From: Sphingomonas psychrotolerans
Lineage (GTDB): Bacteria > Pseudomonadota > Alphaproteobacteria > Sphingomonadales > Sphingomonadaceae
Assembly: GCF_002796605.1 (NCBI RefSeq)
Contig: NZ_CP024923.1
Location: 1 to 64,000, forward strand
Direction: 5' to 3'
Length of the DNA: 64,000 nt
Of this stretch, positions 54,070 through 63,120 are shown in pieces (the stretch's first letter is position 1; each line of letters begins with the position of its first letter). The position numbers and the translations under genes were made by a program. The notes under the pieces are model-generated. The model did no database searches. It worked only from the letters and a program-made list of their open reading frames with translations, and was not told where the DNA came from.

Positions 54070-55257
54070 GGCCAATACAGCTTGCATCCGCCAACGCGAC
54101 GGCGTCGCTTGCCGTCGTTCGTAATCCATGTGTCGGTAGATGGCCTCACGGCTTTCGCCACAGATGCGCTTGAGTTCGCGGTAGGTGGCGCGACCTTGAG
54201 TGCGTCGCAACCACTCCGCTGCAGCGGCGACCTCGGGTTCGCTGGCGCAATAGGGGGTTCGATCCATGTAGGCGCGTAATACCGCTTCGTATGCGAAGGG
54301 CGGATCAGTCATGTCCTTGATCGCATGCGATCGATGGAGGCCCGCTTCATTGCAGACGTGAACGAAGCGATGCGGCCAACCGCGCATGAGTCGGCTCACC
54401 ATATCGAAAAGGCGATGACGCTCGCTCACGTCGAGATACTCAATGGGCTGTCGCGCGGTTGGCTTGGCGTATGGCGCCGGATCACCTCCCCATGCGCGCG
54501 ACACCTCCGCGCGCAGGCGATCGGCACGCTTGCCGTTTACGAGCAGCGCAGCGATCTGACGCACGATGGCGAACATCACATGTGCTCTTGTCGGCTCGCC
54601 GGCCAGGAGGGTCCATCCGCGAAGCAAGGCGGCTTCCAGTTCGGTCTGCCATAGGAGGTGGTCATGAAAGGCCACCGCAGGCGCGGTCGCGCAGAGGTCG
54701 CCGCCGCACGCTGCGCAGTGGCGAGGCGAGGCGGCGGCGTGCTGGTGCACGGGTTCTTGGCAGGTCGGGCAACGATCGCGGAGGAGCACGCCGTGCGTGG
54801 TGCAGGACGTGACGAAAGCCACGCGCCAGCGGCGACGGAAATGCGGCGCTGCATCGGTCGCAAGGCAGATCGGACAAAATTGAAGGCCGTGCCGGTGGCG
54901 CCGGTTATTGTCGACGGTAATCGGCAGCAGCCAGGGATTCCGCCCCCGCGGGTTGTGACTGGTGAGCAAGGTTCCGACGTAGCTCGGCAACGTCATGCTG
55001 TGAACGGCGTCGAGCTGGATGCGCGCGCCCATCTGGATACGCGCAGCGATCCTATGCGGGACGAAGTTGTCGAGATCCTGCGCAAGCAGGTTGCGCGTGG
55101 AACCCCACACTGTGTTCAGGAAGGTGATTGGCTTGAGGTCCATGCCGAGTGCCAGCCTGACCATGTACGAACTAAGCAGTTCGTCGGGCAGCGGCCTGGG
55201 CTGGTAGGGCCACGGCCTTGACGCCGTTCCTGCCTGGGTAGGTAGGAGCGCCTCCAT
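54031..55257 (-). CDS. tniQ: TniQ/TnsD-family target-selection protein
   Basis: Protein of 408 residues with a TniQ N-terminal domain (PYQPRPLPDELLSSYMVRLA) and zinc-finger cysteines in FCPICLATD, CTTHGVLLRDRCPTC and CAACGGDLC. A C-terminal helical part follows, with HTH-like helices (RATYRELKRICGESREAIYRHM). TniQ proteins link the transposase to a chosen target. Here the target is expected to be comM, where the element sits. It is the last gene of the tnsA-tnsB-tnsC-tniQ operon, 4 bases after tnsC. Confidence 0.85.
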   Translation of the reverse strand: MEALLPTQAGTASRPWPYQPRPLPDELLSSYMVRLALGMDLKPITFLNTVWGSTRNLLAQDLDNFVPHRIAARIQMGARIQLDAVHSMTLPSYVGTLLTSHNPRGRNPWLLPITVDNNRRHRHGLQFCPICLATDAAPHFRRRWRVAFVTSCTTHGVLLRDRCPTCQEPVHQHAAASPRHCAACGGDLCATAPAVAFHDHLLWQTELEAALLRGWTLLAGEPTRAHVMFAIVRQIAALLVNGKRADRLRAEVSRAWGGDPAPYAKPTARQPIEYLDVSERHRLFDMVSRLMRGWPHRFVHVCNEAGLHRSHAIKDMTDPPFAYEAVLRAYMDRTPYCASEPEVAAAAEWLRRTQGRATYRELKRICGESREAIYRHMDYERRQATPSRWRMQAVLASGLVDGAIEPGA

Positions 55258-55261
55258 CCGA

Positions 55262-56167
55262 TCAGGCTACGCGGCGACCAACCGTGGCGATACTGCGGTC
55301 CTTTACCTTCTCAATGGTAGCAAGGGTGATGCGCTCGGACCTGTCCTCAATGGCGACTTGGCAGGCGTCGTGCAGCAGATAAGACAGGCGGCCGATATAG
55401 CCGCCGCTGAGGTCAAAGGTCGTCAGGATCAGCGACTCGTCAGCGCGGAAGTCCGACACCGCTCTGAGCGGGAGCATGTGCTCGAAGGCGAGCAGGATCT
55501 TGACGAATTCAGTGAGGGTGAAAGGCTTCAGACGAACCACGGTGTTGAGACGCCCGGCGATCTGTTCCTCGCCGCCGATGAGATCCAGCACGACAGGGGT
55601 GCCGCCTACGACGAAGGGCCGGCCCGTCTCGTTGATCAACCCCTTCAGGAAACGGAGGAACTCGACGACCTTCGAGCTGACGTAGTCGCGCTGAATGTCG
55701 CCGATTTCATCGATCATGATGGTCCCTACGGCACAGGACTTCAGCATCCTGATCGTATGCGCCCGCAGATTTTCATCGGATGCGTTGTAGAGAAGCGGGT
55801 GTCCAAGTTCGTCAAGAATCTTCTTGAGGACCGCCGTGCGGCTCGGGTTGTCCGGTGCGGTGATGTAGATGACCGGATGCTCGGCGTATTCGGTGGCAGG
55901 GTTCACCTTCGGAAGATGCTTGTCGCGAAAGGCCGTCATGGTCCGGCTCTTGCCGGTATCGGCGTCGCCGGTGATGATGAGCCCGCGCGGTTTGGTGGAA
56001 GGTGCAGCGTGCATGCAGTCCTGAAGCGCGAGGAAAGCCTCCTCTGCGGAGGGAGTCGGAATCCATATGCGGTCCCAGCAGGCGTACAGCCGGTCGCGAC
56101 CGTCGATATCGAGGAATTCCCGCATCTCGGGTCGTAGCTTGTTGTTGGTGAAGGGAAGGTTGGTCAT
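55262..56167 (-). CDS. tnsC: TnsC/TniB AAA+ regulator
   Basis: AAA+ ATPase of 301 residues coupling target selection to the transposase. Walker A GDADTGKSR (about 66-74), Walker B TIMIDEIGD, sensor-like VVGGTPVVLDL and an arginine-containing GRLNTVVRL are visible. ATG overlaps the tnsB stop (ATGA). This is close to TniB of Tn6022-like elements in size and motif. Confidence 0.9.
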   Translation of the reverse strand: MTNLPFTNNKLRPEMREFLDIDGRDRLYACWDRIWIPTPSAEEAFLALQDCMHAAPSTKPRGLIITGDADTGKSRTMTAFRDKHLPKVNPATEYAEHPVIYITAPDNPSRTAVLKKILDELGHPLLYNASDENLRAHTIRMLKSCAVGTIMIDEIGDIQRDYVSSKVVEFLRFLKGLINETGRPFVVGGTPVVLDLIGGEEQIAGRLNTVVRLKPFTLTEFVKILLAFEHMLPLRAVSDFRADESLILTTFDLSGGYIGRLSYLLHDACQVAIEDRSERITLATIEKVKDRSIATVGRRVA

Positions 56168-58074
56168 TCGAAAATGTCCTCGATGTCGTCATCGCTGATG
56201 CTGGCGAGGATGCTGGCGAGATCGCCGTTGGCTGTGCTGGATTTGATCAGCGGCGTAGGCGTGTTCTTCGGAGCTTCAGAGCTGGAGACCCCGGTCATGT
56301 TCACGATTTCGATCCTGTTGCCGCCGCTTGACGAGGTTGTGCCGCCTTCCCGTCGAATGCGGCCGTGGTGGGACCGCCTCGCCGCATCGCGCTGGGCCGT
56401 CTTGGTCTTCTTCTTGGCTTCCTCGATGTGCCGATTCTGCTCGTCGATGATCTTGGCCAGGACCTCGGGCGTCGGCTTGCGCTTGCGTTTCAAAGCCTCC
56501 TTACGGGCCTGCTGCAGTTCGAAGATGCTGGCGACAGGAAAGCCGAGGTGGCGAGTGGCGACAGTCACCCATTCGTTCAGCCCGGGATGAAGGACGTAGA
56601 TCTCGCGGACGTCGAAGGGGTTTCGGCGGATCTGGACCCGCTCGCCCTTCTTCCTATTTTTGACCAGCAGCGAAATATTCTCGCTGTAGTAGTCGAGATG
56701 GTCGATGCGGATGCCATACCGCTGAAGCGATCTCGTCTCCAGGGGATACCACTGTCGCCGGAATTCGAGGCTGTCGACGTAGATTGGCGGGAGTCGGTGC
56801 TTTTGCCCGTTCGGACCGAAGTAGTAGCTCTTGAACTTCTCGAGCGGCGTCATGCCGATGCCGGTGTGGACCTCGTTGTGGTATTCGTCGACCAGCAGCC
56901 AGACGTGGCGCACGAGATCTTCGAGCGTGAACGCGGCAGTCATCTCCGGACGGAACGCCTTGCGCTCTGTCGGCGTCGAACCCGTCGCACCGGGCAATTC
57001 CTTGAATCGCTCGGCAAGAGTGGCGTTTAGCCGCTCGATGTGGCCGCCGTATTGCGGCGCGCCCAGCGGTCGCCACTTCAGCCGGAAGTGGAAATAGTCA
57101 GCCGTCGCCCTGATGGACTTGCCCGTGAACTCGCCGGCGTTGTCGGCCTCGAGACGCCCTATCGGGCCATAGATCGGGTTGTTCCATTCTATGCCGTATT
57201 TGGTTGCGACCGCATCTTTGCGCAGCATGCCATTGATCATGGCGAGGCCCAACGTTGTGGTGCTGGGGGCATCGATCGCGACGTGAAGCCCGAAGACCAT
57301 GCGCGAGTAGATATCGATCGCAAGTGTGATCCAGACACGGCCGATGACGGTTAGGCGGTCGTCGGATAGGATCTCGATGTCTGCCTTCCAATGATCGATC
57401 TGGATGACGTCCAGCGGCTTATGGACCTCGGGATAGTTGCCTGCGATGGGGTGGTCCGTCCGGCGCGCTTCGTTGTATCCCTTTCTGGCCTTCTTCCACT
57501 TGTGCTCGGGGATACGGGCGACGCGACCGCGCAGCGTTGACTGCGCAACTTCGAACCCGGCCTTTTCGAGCTCGCGCTTGGCTTTTCTGTAGAAGGTGCG
57601 CGGCGTGAAATTCCGTCGGGTGAGGAGCGTTTTCTCCAAGCATTCCTGGATTATCTGCTCGGCCTTGGGAAGGATGCGCGACTTGCCACGACCGCCCGGG
57701 CGCGTTGGCGGCGGCAGATCTTCGGTGGAACCGCTTTGCTTAAAGCGAGCTAGGGCGGCGTATGCCGACGAGATCGAGATACCGAGGGCCTTGCCTGCCT
57801 GTTCTACTTCCTTTTTAGTGAGACGGTCACGCCCCAATAGAGGGCCGAACGCATTCATATAGGCCGGAATCTTGGACTGCCTGATGGGGTCGACAACGAC
57901 GTTCGCCTTCTGACTACCGCCAGCCTCCTTCTCGAGATCGGCAAGAGGTGCATCGAAGTATTCTCCGCTGCTGCTCAGCAAGGTCAGCGAGTCGAATCCC
58001 TTCGCTGTTACGACTTTCATCTCGACGCCGCCGAACTTAACCTTTGCCCCTTTTCTGGGGTCAATCATTGTCAT
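56164..58074 (-). CDS. tnsB: TnsB/TniA DDE transposase
   Basis: DDE transposase of 636 residues, making 3' end cuts and strand transfer. The RNase H-like core has D in VIQIDHWKADI, D in RLEADNAGEFTG and E in GGHIERLNATL, spaced as in Tn7/Tn5053 families. Upstream HTH domains are at about 100-200. The C-terminal region (about 520-636) is a flexible tail that likely contacts TnsC. It is 49 bases downstream of tnsA and overlaps tnsC. Confidence 0.93.
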   Translation of the reverse strand: MTMIDPRKGAKVKFGGVEMKVVTAKGFDSLTLLSSSGEYFDAPLADLEKEAGGSQKANVVVDPIRQSKIPAYMNAFGPLLGRDRLTKKEVEQAGKALGISISSAYAALARFKQSGSTEDLPPPTRPGGRGKSRILPKAEQIIQECLEKTLLTRRNFTPRTFYRKAKRELEKAGFEVAQSTLRGRVARIPEHKWKKARKGYNEARRTDHPIAGNYPEVHKPLDVIQIDHWKADIEILSDDRLTVIGRVWITLAIDIYSRMVFGLHVAIDAPSTTTLGLAMINGMLRKDAVATKYGIEWNNPIYGPIGRLEADNAGEFTGKSIRATADYFHFRLKWRPLGAPQYGGHIERLNATLAERFKELPGATGSTPTERKAFRPEMTAAFTLEDLVRHVWLLVDEYHNEVHTGIGMTPLEKFKSYYFGPNGQKHRLPPIYVDSLEFRRQWYPLETRSLQRYGIRIDHLDYYSENISLLVKNRKKGERVQIRRNPFDVREIYVLHPGLNEWVTVATRHLGFPVASIFELQQARKEALKRKRKPTPEVLAKIIDEQNRHIEEAKKKTKTAQRDAARRSHHGRIRREGGTTSSSGGNRIEIVNMTGVSSSEAPKNTPTPLIKSSTANGDLASILASISDDDIEDIFE

Positions 58075-58123
58075 CGAAACACCTCAGCTTATCCCCACTC
58101 TAGCAAATGTTCTATATGTAACT

Positions 58124-58906
58124 TCACTCGTCGGGTGCGTCTTGGAGCATGCACAGGATGGGATCGCTGCGGATGGCGGCCGAGATGCCGTTTGGGTGAA
58201 GTGTGACTAGGGTGTCGTCCGTGAACGGCGATGACAGATCAGCCCAGATACGCCGCCGTGCAACGGAGTGCTCGACGATGTGACGGGCATCCGGTTCGGC
58301 GAAGCCGTCGGCGCCGAGAAGTAGGATGGCTTCGGCGACAGTAATCGGGCCTGCGCGACGCAATCTGTCGACACCGTTCTCTTCGTGGTCGGCTAGGTCC
58401 GTCCCGAGATGATGAGAAAGCAGGCGCGCATTGCTAAGATAGGGCGTCCGAATCCTGCTCTCATCCATAACTCGAAAGACGGCGCCTGTTTTCTCAGCGC
58501 ATATGCGGCCGACCTCGAAGCGTGTCGCGTACGTGGCGGCACCGCGCTCAAGGTCGTCCTTGCGTTTGACCTCGATGATATAGCGCGACGGCAGTTCGCT
58601 GCCCGCGGCATGAAGCTGCACGACAATATCGGGGGTGTAGCGGCGGCGATCGCTATCGAGCGTGTAATGGATAATCGGCTGAGTGATGAGGTCGTACACG
58701 AATGGGGCGAAGGCCACCTGCTCGAGCAGTTCCGTCTCGAGTTCGGACTCTGTCCACTGGGCTCCCGAGGGCGTGCGCAACGGAACGAGGCTCCGAAATG
58801 AGCCATACGTCGCTTCGACCGTTCGTTGTTGGAAGTGCTCTCGCAGTACCATAAGTCCTAATTTAGAATAGGTTACGGATCGATCGACCTTCGCATCCGG
58901 TCGCAT
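58124..58906 (-). CDS. tnsA: TnsA endonuclease
   Basis: Restriction-endonuclease-like subunit cutting the 5' ends, giving cut-and-paste movement. The 260 residues contain E in WTESELETELL, D in RYTPDIVVQL and the QxK-like RYIIEVKRKDD, the expected active-site triad. The C-terminal half is a winged helix. A ribosome site AAAGGAA precedes the ATG and lies inside the element right end. Homologous to TniC of AbaR-type elements. Confidence 0.88.
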   Translation of the reverse strand: MRPDAKVDRSVTYSKLGLMVLREHFQQRTVEATYGSFRSLVPLRTPSGAQWTESELETELLEQVAFAPFVYDLITQPIIHYTLDSDRRRYTPDIVVQLHAAGSELPSRYIIEVKRKDDLERGAATYATRFEVGRICAEKTGAVFRVMDESRIRTPYLSNARLLSHHLGTDLADHEENGVDRLRRAGPITVAEAILLLGADGFAEPDARHIVEHSVARRRIWADLSSPFTDDTLVTLHPNGISAAIRSDPILCMLQDAPDE

Positions 58907-58950
58907 TAGCTTATTCCTTTCAGTAAAGTAGCCTCGCTAACTTGCAAGTG

Positions 58951-59003
58951 ATTCCGGCTTTCTGGCGCATTTCTCGGTTGCTGACCCGCTTGCCGGTCTC
59001 GTA
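58951..59003. promoter_or_regulatory. Candidate TnsB-binding repeats, right end
   Basis: On the complement strand, ACCGG, ACCGA and GCCGG cores occur 24, 43 and 63 bases from the end, spaced 19-20 bases apart. AGCCGGAAT (58951-58959) matches the left-end repeats exactly. The array suggests three weak sites at this end against two at the left, but the alignment is loose. Confidence 0.4.
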
Positions 59004-59020
59004 CACTTTTGAGATTCACA

Positions 59021-59025
59021 CGCGG
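59021..59025. repeat. Target-site duplication, right copy
   Basis: CGCGG, immediately after the ACA end of the element and identical to 22201-22205. Confidence 0.9.
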
Positions 59026-59357
59026 ATCTCGTGCTGCCGCCGCCGACCGAGGGCACCGCTGCCGTCGCGGCGCGCGTGGCTGCCGCGCGGGCACTGCAAG
59101 CGGCACGCTATCGGGCGGTGTCGCTGCGCACCAATGCCGAAGCCGATGGCGAGGTGCTCGCCGAATCCGCCACGCCCGACGAGGCGGGTCGCAAGCTGCT
59201 TGCGCAGGCGGCGGAGGCGATGCGGCTGTCGGCGCGGGGCTATACCCGGGTGCTGCGCGTCGCGCGGACGATCGCCGACCTGGCCGGCGGGGAGGGGGTA
59301 GCGCGCATTCATGTCGCCGAGGCGCTCAGCTATCGACGGCAGGCACCGCGCAGCTGA
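59026..59357 (+). pseudogene. comM: comM, 3' part
   Basis: The last 110 or so codons of ComM, starting at the interruption (DLVLPPPTEG) and running through AARALQAARYRAVSLRTNAE to the ending IADLAGGEGVARIHVAEALSYRRQA. It has no start of its own and is the continuation of the fragment at 21029-22205. Together they would form a normal full-length ComM. GH43 follows directly after the stop. Confidence 0.95.
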
Positions 59358-60362
59358 ATGACTCAAGCGGGAAATCTGCTCCGCTATGGGTTCGCACTCG
59401 CATCCTGCGCGCTTCTGCCGGGAGGGGCTGCGGGCGGTCCGCAACGCTTTACCAATCCGCTGCTCCCTTCGGGGCCCGATCCCTGGATCGTGCGTGATGG
59501 GCGGGACTATTATTATCTGAACACACTCGGCGACAGGATCGCCATCCGCAAGACACGCGATCTCGGCAAGCTGGCGGAGGCCGAGGAGAAAACAGTGTGG
59601 CGCGCGCCAGCCGATGGACTCAATGCGCAGTCGATCTGGGCGCCCGAGCTGCACCGGATCCGCGGCAAATGGTATATCTACTACACCGCCGCCGCGGCGG
59701 GGCATGACGACGATGCGCATCGCAGTATCTTCGTGCTCGAGAATGCCGCCAGGGACCCGCAAACCGGCAGCTGGACCGATCGCGGCCGCCTCGCGACGCG
59801 CAACACCGGAATCGACGGCACGACCTTCACGCATGCCGGCAAACGCTATTTCGTCTATTCGCCCTATATCGGCGCCGACAGCAACCTGGCCATCGTCGAA
59901 ATGGCCAATCCCTGGACCCTCAAAGGCCCCGAGAGCATCATTGCCCAGCCGGATCAGCCATGGGAGCGTCAGGGCGGCCGTCAGATCCTCGAAGGCCCCG
60001 AGTTCCTCCGGGGTCCGAAGGGGCAGCTCTATATCAGCTATTCGGGCAGCGCCTGCTGGTCCGATGATTATGCGATCGGGCTGCTGCGCGCGCCTGCGGG
60101 GGCGAACCCGCTTGATCCCGCGGCGTGGACCAAGGCGCCGCATCCGGTGATCACCAAATCGCCGACGCACGGTGTCTATGCGCCTGGGCATAACGGCTTC
60201 TTCACGACGCCCGGCGGCGAGATTTGGATCATCTATCACGCAAATTCGGGTCCCGACATGAAGTGCACCAGCAAACGGGCGCCGCGAATCCGGCGCGTCA
60301 CTTTCGGGCGGGAAGGGCGGCCGGCGTTCGGGGAGACGGTTGGCGCCGGCACGCTGCGATGA
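59358..60362 (+). CDS. GH43-family glycosidase
   Basis: Secreted glycoside hydrolase of 334 residues with a short signal peptide and a five-bladed propeller. The family base is the Asp in SGPDPWIVRDG, the acid is the Glu in ILEGPEFLRG, and a pKa-modulating Asp lies in NTGIDGTTFTH. GH43 enzymes are beta-xylosidases or arabinanases, so it acts on plant hemicellulose. The ATG at 59358 is adjacent to the comM stop, so it was probably co-transcribed with comM before the transposon separated them. Confidence 0.88.
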   Translation: MTQAGNLLRYGFALASCALLPGGAAGGPQRFTNPLLPSGPDPWIVRDGRDYYYLNTLGDRIAIRKTRDLGKLAEAEEKTVWRAPADGLNAQSIWAPELHRIRGKWYIYYTAAAAGHDDDAHRSIFVLENAARDPQTGSWTDRGRLATRNTGIDGTTFTHAGKRYFVYSPYIGADSNLAIVEMANPWTLKGPESIIAQPDQPWERQGGRQILEGPEFLRGPKGQLYISYSGSACWSDDYAIGLLRAPAGANPLDPAAWTKAPHPVITKSPTHGVYAPGHNGFFTTPGGEIWIIYHANSGPDMKCTSKRAPRIRRVTFGREGRPAFGETVGAGTLR

Positions 60363-60452
60363 ACCGTCCACGCGCATTCCGGTCTGGAATTCTTCGGATT
60401 GCCGAATTATAGCGCCCGCTCTGTCGATCCTTGGCCTCGTGCCGAGGGGCGG

Positions 60453-60539
60453 GCGGGTGTGGCGGAATTGGTAGACGCAGCGGACTCAAAATCCGCCTCT
60501 GGCAACAGATTGTCGGTTCGAGTCCGACCACCCGTACCA
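60453..60539 (+). tRNA. tRNA-Leu (anticodon CAA)
   Basis: 87 bases including the encoded CCA end. Acceptor GCGGGTG pairs with CACCCGT (a G-U wobble at position 1). The anticodon loop CTCAAAA has anticodon CAA at 60487-60489, the T-arm has GGTTCGAGTCC, and the long variable arm is typical of tRNA-Leu. Confidence 0.95.
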
Positions 60540-60713
60540 GGATCGATCGACGAAACGACGGCGACCGGCTGCTCCGGATCCGCAGTCATTTCATCTATTT
60601 ACATCCATGTTCGTATCGCTGCGGATTACGCTCGAAAGACGCTGGCTGATGCAGTACAGTCCGATCACGGGAGGCCGGGCGCATGCACGGTCGACCCGGG
60701 ACGAGAGGATGCA

Positions 60714-60950
60714 ATGGCAGAAGGATCGGGCGGACCATGGACGTCGTCGGGAGCGCAAGTGTCTGCGCAACCGTCCGATCGCACCCCTGCGGAACCTGCC
60801 GATTTGGGACAAAGCGCGCCGCGCCTCCCGCTTTTCCCCGCCGATCGCGCCGAGCGCGGCATCGAATTGCTTTCGCGAATCGCCGGCCCGGTAATTTTCC
60901 TCCTCGCCTTGAGCGGAATCATCTGGCTACTGGTCAAATATCTGATCTGA
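60714..60950 (+). CDS. Small C-tail-anchored membrane protein
   Basis: Protein of 78 residues: a Ser/Pro/Ala-rich N-terminal half (MAEGSGGPWTSSGAQ), then FPADRAERGIELLSRIAG and one hydrophobic helix (PVIFLLALSGIIWLLVKYLI) at the C-terminus. No family recognised. ATG at 60714 has AGAGGA upstream. Confidence 0.5.
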   Translation: MAEGSGGPWTSSGAQVSAQPSDRTPAEPADLGQSAPRLPLFPADRAERGIELLSRIAGPVIFLLALSGIIWLLVKYLI

Positions 60951-61214
60951 CGGCGTTTTCCGTCCAAATTGCCGAAATCGCACCGATCCCTGCCTGAACT
61001 TCCGGCAACAATGCCGTGGGTCGGCGCGCGTTTCGGCGAATCCCTCTCCAGGCACGGGTCATCCCAAAATGGGGCGATCGGGGTGGTGCACACCTTGCCT
61101 TCGCGCGAGACCTATGTCCTGCTGCATTGCAGCAAGTTTCTTGCCGATGTGTCGGCGGGGAAGTGGCTGGCCCGCGGTGGGCGTGTTGCGTTCAGGGAGT
61201 TTTCGGGGTGTCGC

Positions 61215-62606
61215 ATGTCAAAAATTGACCTGGCGATTCACGGGTATCCGAGCCGGACGCCGTTCGCGACGGCGGCGCGGCGGAGTGCGAAGGTGTGGCT
61301 GTGCCTGACGCTTATCGGCGCGGATGCGCTGGCGTTGCTGGCCGGGTTCGCGGTCGGCGTCCGCATCGAGCAGCCCGGGGTGCTTTCGAGCGACGTCTGG
61401 ACTTCGCTGCTCGGCGTGATCCTCGTCCATGCCGGCATCGCCTTCCAGAACCAGGCCTATACCACCAAATGCCTGACCAGCGCACAGGCGAGCTGTCGCC
61501 AGGCCTTGCTCTCGGTCGCCGCGACTTTGCTCATCTTCCTGTTGGTGGTGTTCTCACTCAAGGTGACCGGGCGTCTTCCCAGGCTCGCGCTGTCGGTGGG
61601 AATCGTCTCCTCGGTGGTCCTGATCATCAGCCAGCGGCTGTTGCTCTGTCACCTCGTGCGCCGCGCGTACGGCAATCGCTTGCACACCGAATTGGTGATC
61701 GTGGACGGCGGAAATGTACCGGATGCGTGTCTTGGCAGCGACATCGTCGATGCCGGCGTGGCCGCTTTGCGCTCCGACCTCGACGATCCGTACATGCTCA
61801 ATCGGCTGGGTACGCTGCTGCGCCATTATGATCGCGTCGTGATCAGTTGCGTACCCGAGCGGAAGATCGAATGGGCGCAGGTATTGAAAGGCGCCAACAT
61901 TCAGGGCGAGATCATCGTCCCGGAGATCGGCGAACTGGGTCCGCTCGCGGTACATCAGCTGAGTGGCGTGACGACTGTGGTCGTCTCTCGCGGACCGCTC
62001 GATCTTGCCAATCGCGCCAAAAAGCGCGCGCTCGACATCGCATTCACGGTGCCTGTCCTGATCGCTCTGCTTCCGGTGATGCTCGTCGTAGCGATCGCGA
62101 TCCGGCTGGAATCGCCGGGTCCGATCTTCTTCCGTCAGGAGCGGATGGGACGCGGCAACCGGATTTTCCAGATCCTTAAGTTCCGCAGCATGCGCGTCGA
62201 GACCAGTGATTCGGAGGGAGCGCGCTCCGCTAGTCGCGATGACGACCGGATCACGCGCGTGGGTCGGCTGATCCGCCGGACCAGCATCGACGAATTGCCC
62301 CAGCTGATTAACGTGCTGCTCGGCGAGATGAGCCTTGTCGGGCCACGCCCGCATGCGCTCGGCTCGCTCGCCGGCGACGAATTGTTCTGGCGAGTCGATC
62401 GCCAATATTGGCTTCGCCACGCGCTCAAGCCCGGGATCACGGGGCTTGCGCAGGTCCGCGGCTTCCGCGGTGCGACCGAGCATCGTCGCGACATCGTCAA
62501 TCGGCTCGAGGCCGATCTCGAATATCTGCAGGACTGGAGCCTGTGGCGCGATTTCGGCATCCTCGCGAAAACCGCGCAGGTGCTGGTGCACAAGAACGCC
62601 TATTGA
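61215..62606 (+). CDS. Polyprenyl-phosphate sugar transferase (WcaJ/ExoY-type)
   Basis: Initiating glycosyltransferase of exopolysaccharide synthesis, transferring a sugar phosphate from a nucleotide sugar to undecaprenyl phosphate. The 463 residues have several N-terminal membrane helices (about 30-150), a nucleotide-binding-like middle region and the C-terminal bacterial sugar transferase domain: FFRQERMGRGNRIFQILKFR, RRTSIDELPQLINVLLGEMS and LVGPRPHA. The start MSKIDLAIHGY fits; the frame continues upstream without homology. With the barrel gene downstream it suggests an EPS locus. Confidence 0.88.
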   Translation: MSKIDLAIHGYPSRTPFATAARRSAKVWLCLTLIGADALALLAGFAVGVRIEQPGVLSSDVWTSLLGVILVHAGIAFQNQAYTTKCLTSAQASCRQALLSVAATLLIFLLVVFSLKVTGRLPRLALSVGIVSSVVLIISQRLLLCHLVRRAYGNRLHTELVIVDGGNVPDACLGSDIVDAGVAALRSDLDDPYMLNRLGTLLRHYDRVVISCVPERKIEWAQVLKGANIQGEIIVPEIGELGPLAVHQLSGVTTVVVSRGPLDLANRAKKRALDIAFTVPVLIALLPVMLVVAIAIRLESPGPIFFRQERMGRGNRIFQILKFRSMRVETSDSEGARSASRDDDRITRVGRLIRRTSIDELPQLINVLLGEMSLVGPRPHALGSLAGDELFWRVDRQYWLRHALKPGITGLAQVRGFRGATEHRRDIVNRLEADLEYLQDWSLWRDFGILAKTAQVLVHKNAY

Positions 62607-62699
62607 AGGAGAGGCGGCGGCGCGCGTTAACGATCGCTGCCAAGCTTCCATAAACGATTTTCGTACATAGCCAGTCCCGGGCAATAAGGGTCTCGGGCA

Positions 62700-62897
62700 G
62701 TGGTGGAAAATCTGATGGTGGCAAGCGACGCGGACGCGGGCGCTGCCAAAATGGGACGAGCGGAGCCGATGTGGCTGATGCCCGCGGACTTTCGCGAGCC
62801 GATCACAGATCGCATGATCGAGGCCGGATCGCGCTGGGCGGGAATCGCCAGCTTCGTCGTCGCGCTAGGCGCGATCGGCTTTTGGCTGCTGGGCTGA
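62700..62897 (+). CDS. Small membrane protein
   Basis: Protein of 65 residues with a charged N-terminal part and one C-terminal helix (WAGIASFVVALGAIGFWLLG). GTG start at 62700; ATG 62715 is possible. No family recognised. Lies between the sugar transferase and the outer-membrane gene on the same strand. Confidence 0.45.
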   Translation: MVENLMVASDADAGAAKMGRAEPMWLMPADFREPITDRMIEAGSRWAGIASFVVALGAIGFWLLG

Positions 62898-63120
62898 GTC
62901 GAATCGCCTGAAGCTTCGGGGAAGCGGCGGTCGCTGTCCCAGAAACGAACAAACCGTGCCTTTGGCGCGACCAACCGCATTTGCGCCGGTGGGCAGCGGC
63001 GACCGAACGCGCTAGCGTGACCAAATTGCTGCACTGCAATGAGGTCGAGAGCGCGTGCCTAGCTCTGACGAAAGAGTATCTGGTCTAAATTCTCTCGCAA
63101 CTGCGAACGGTTGCGGAGCT

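Larger units (their letters stand above)
22206..59020. mobile_element. Tn7-like (heteromeric transposase) element in comM
   Basis: Element of 36,815 bp whose ends read TGT...ACA. The first 16 bases at each end match imperfectly (TGTCAAACACAGAAGT against TGTGAATCTCAAAAGT on the complement). It is bounded by the 5-bp duplication CGCGG, as Tn7-family elements make. It encodes TnsA, TnsB, TnsC and TniQ at the right end plus a TnsE-like protein. Insertion into comM is established for the Tn6022/AbaR group of elements. No cas genes or CRISPR array were seen, so this is not an RNA-guided type. Cargo is mainly antiphage-type genes, with a nested IS630 element. Confidence 0.93.

Noticed and set aside
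58084..58094. DnaA-box-like TTATCCCCA near tnsB
   Set aside because: Single imperfect match, no cluster; not evidence of an origin.
22206..59020. CRISPR-guided transposon (CAST)
   Set aside because: No cas genes, no repeat-spacer array seen; tniQ is of the protein-targeting kind.
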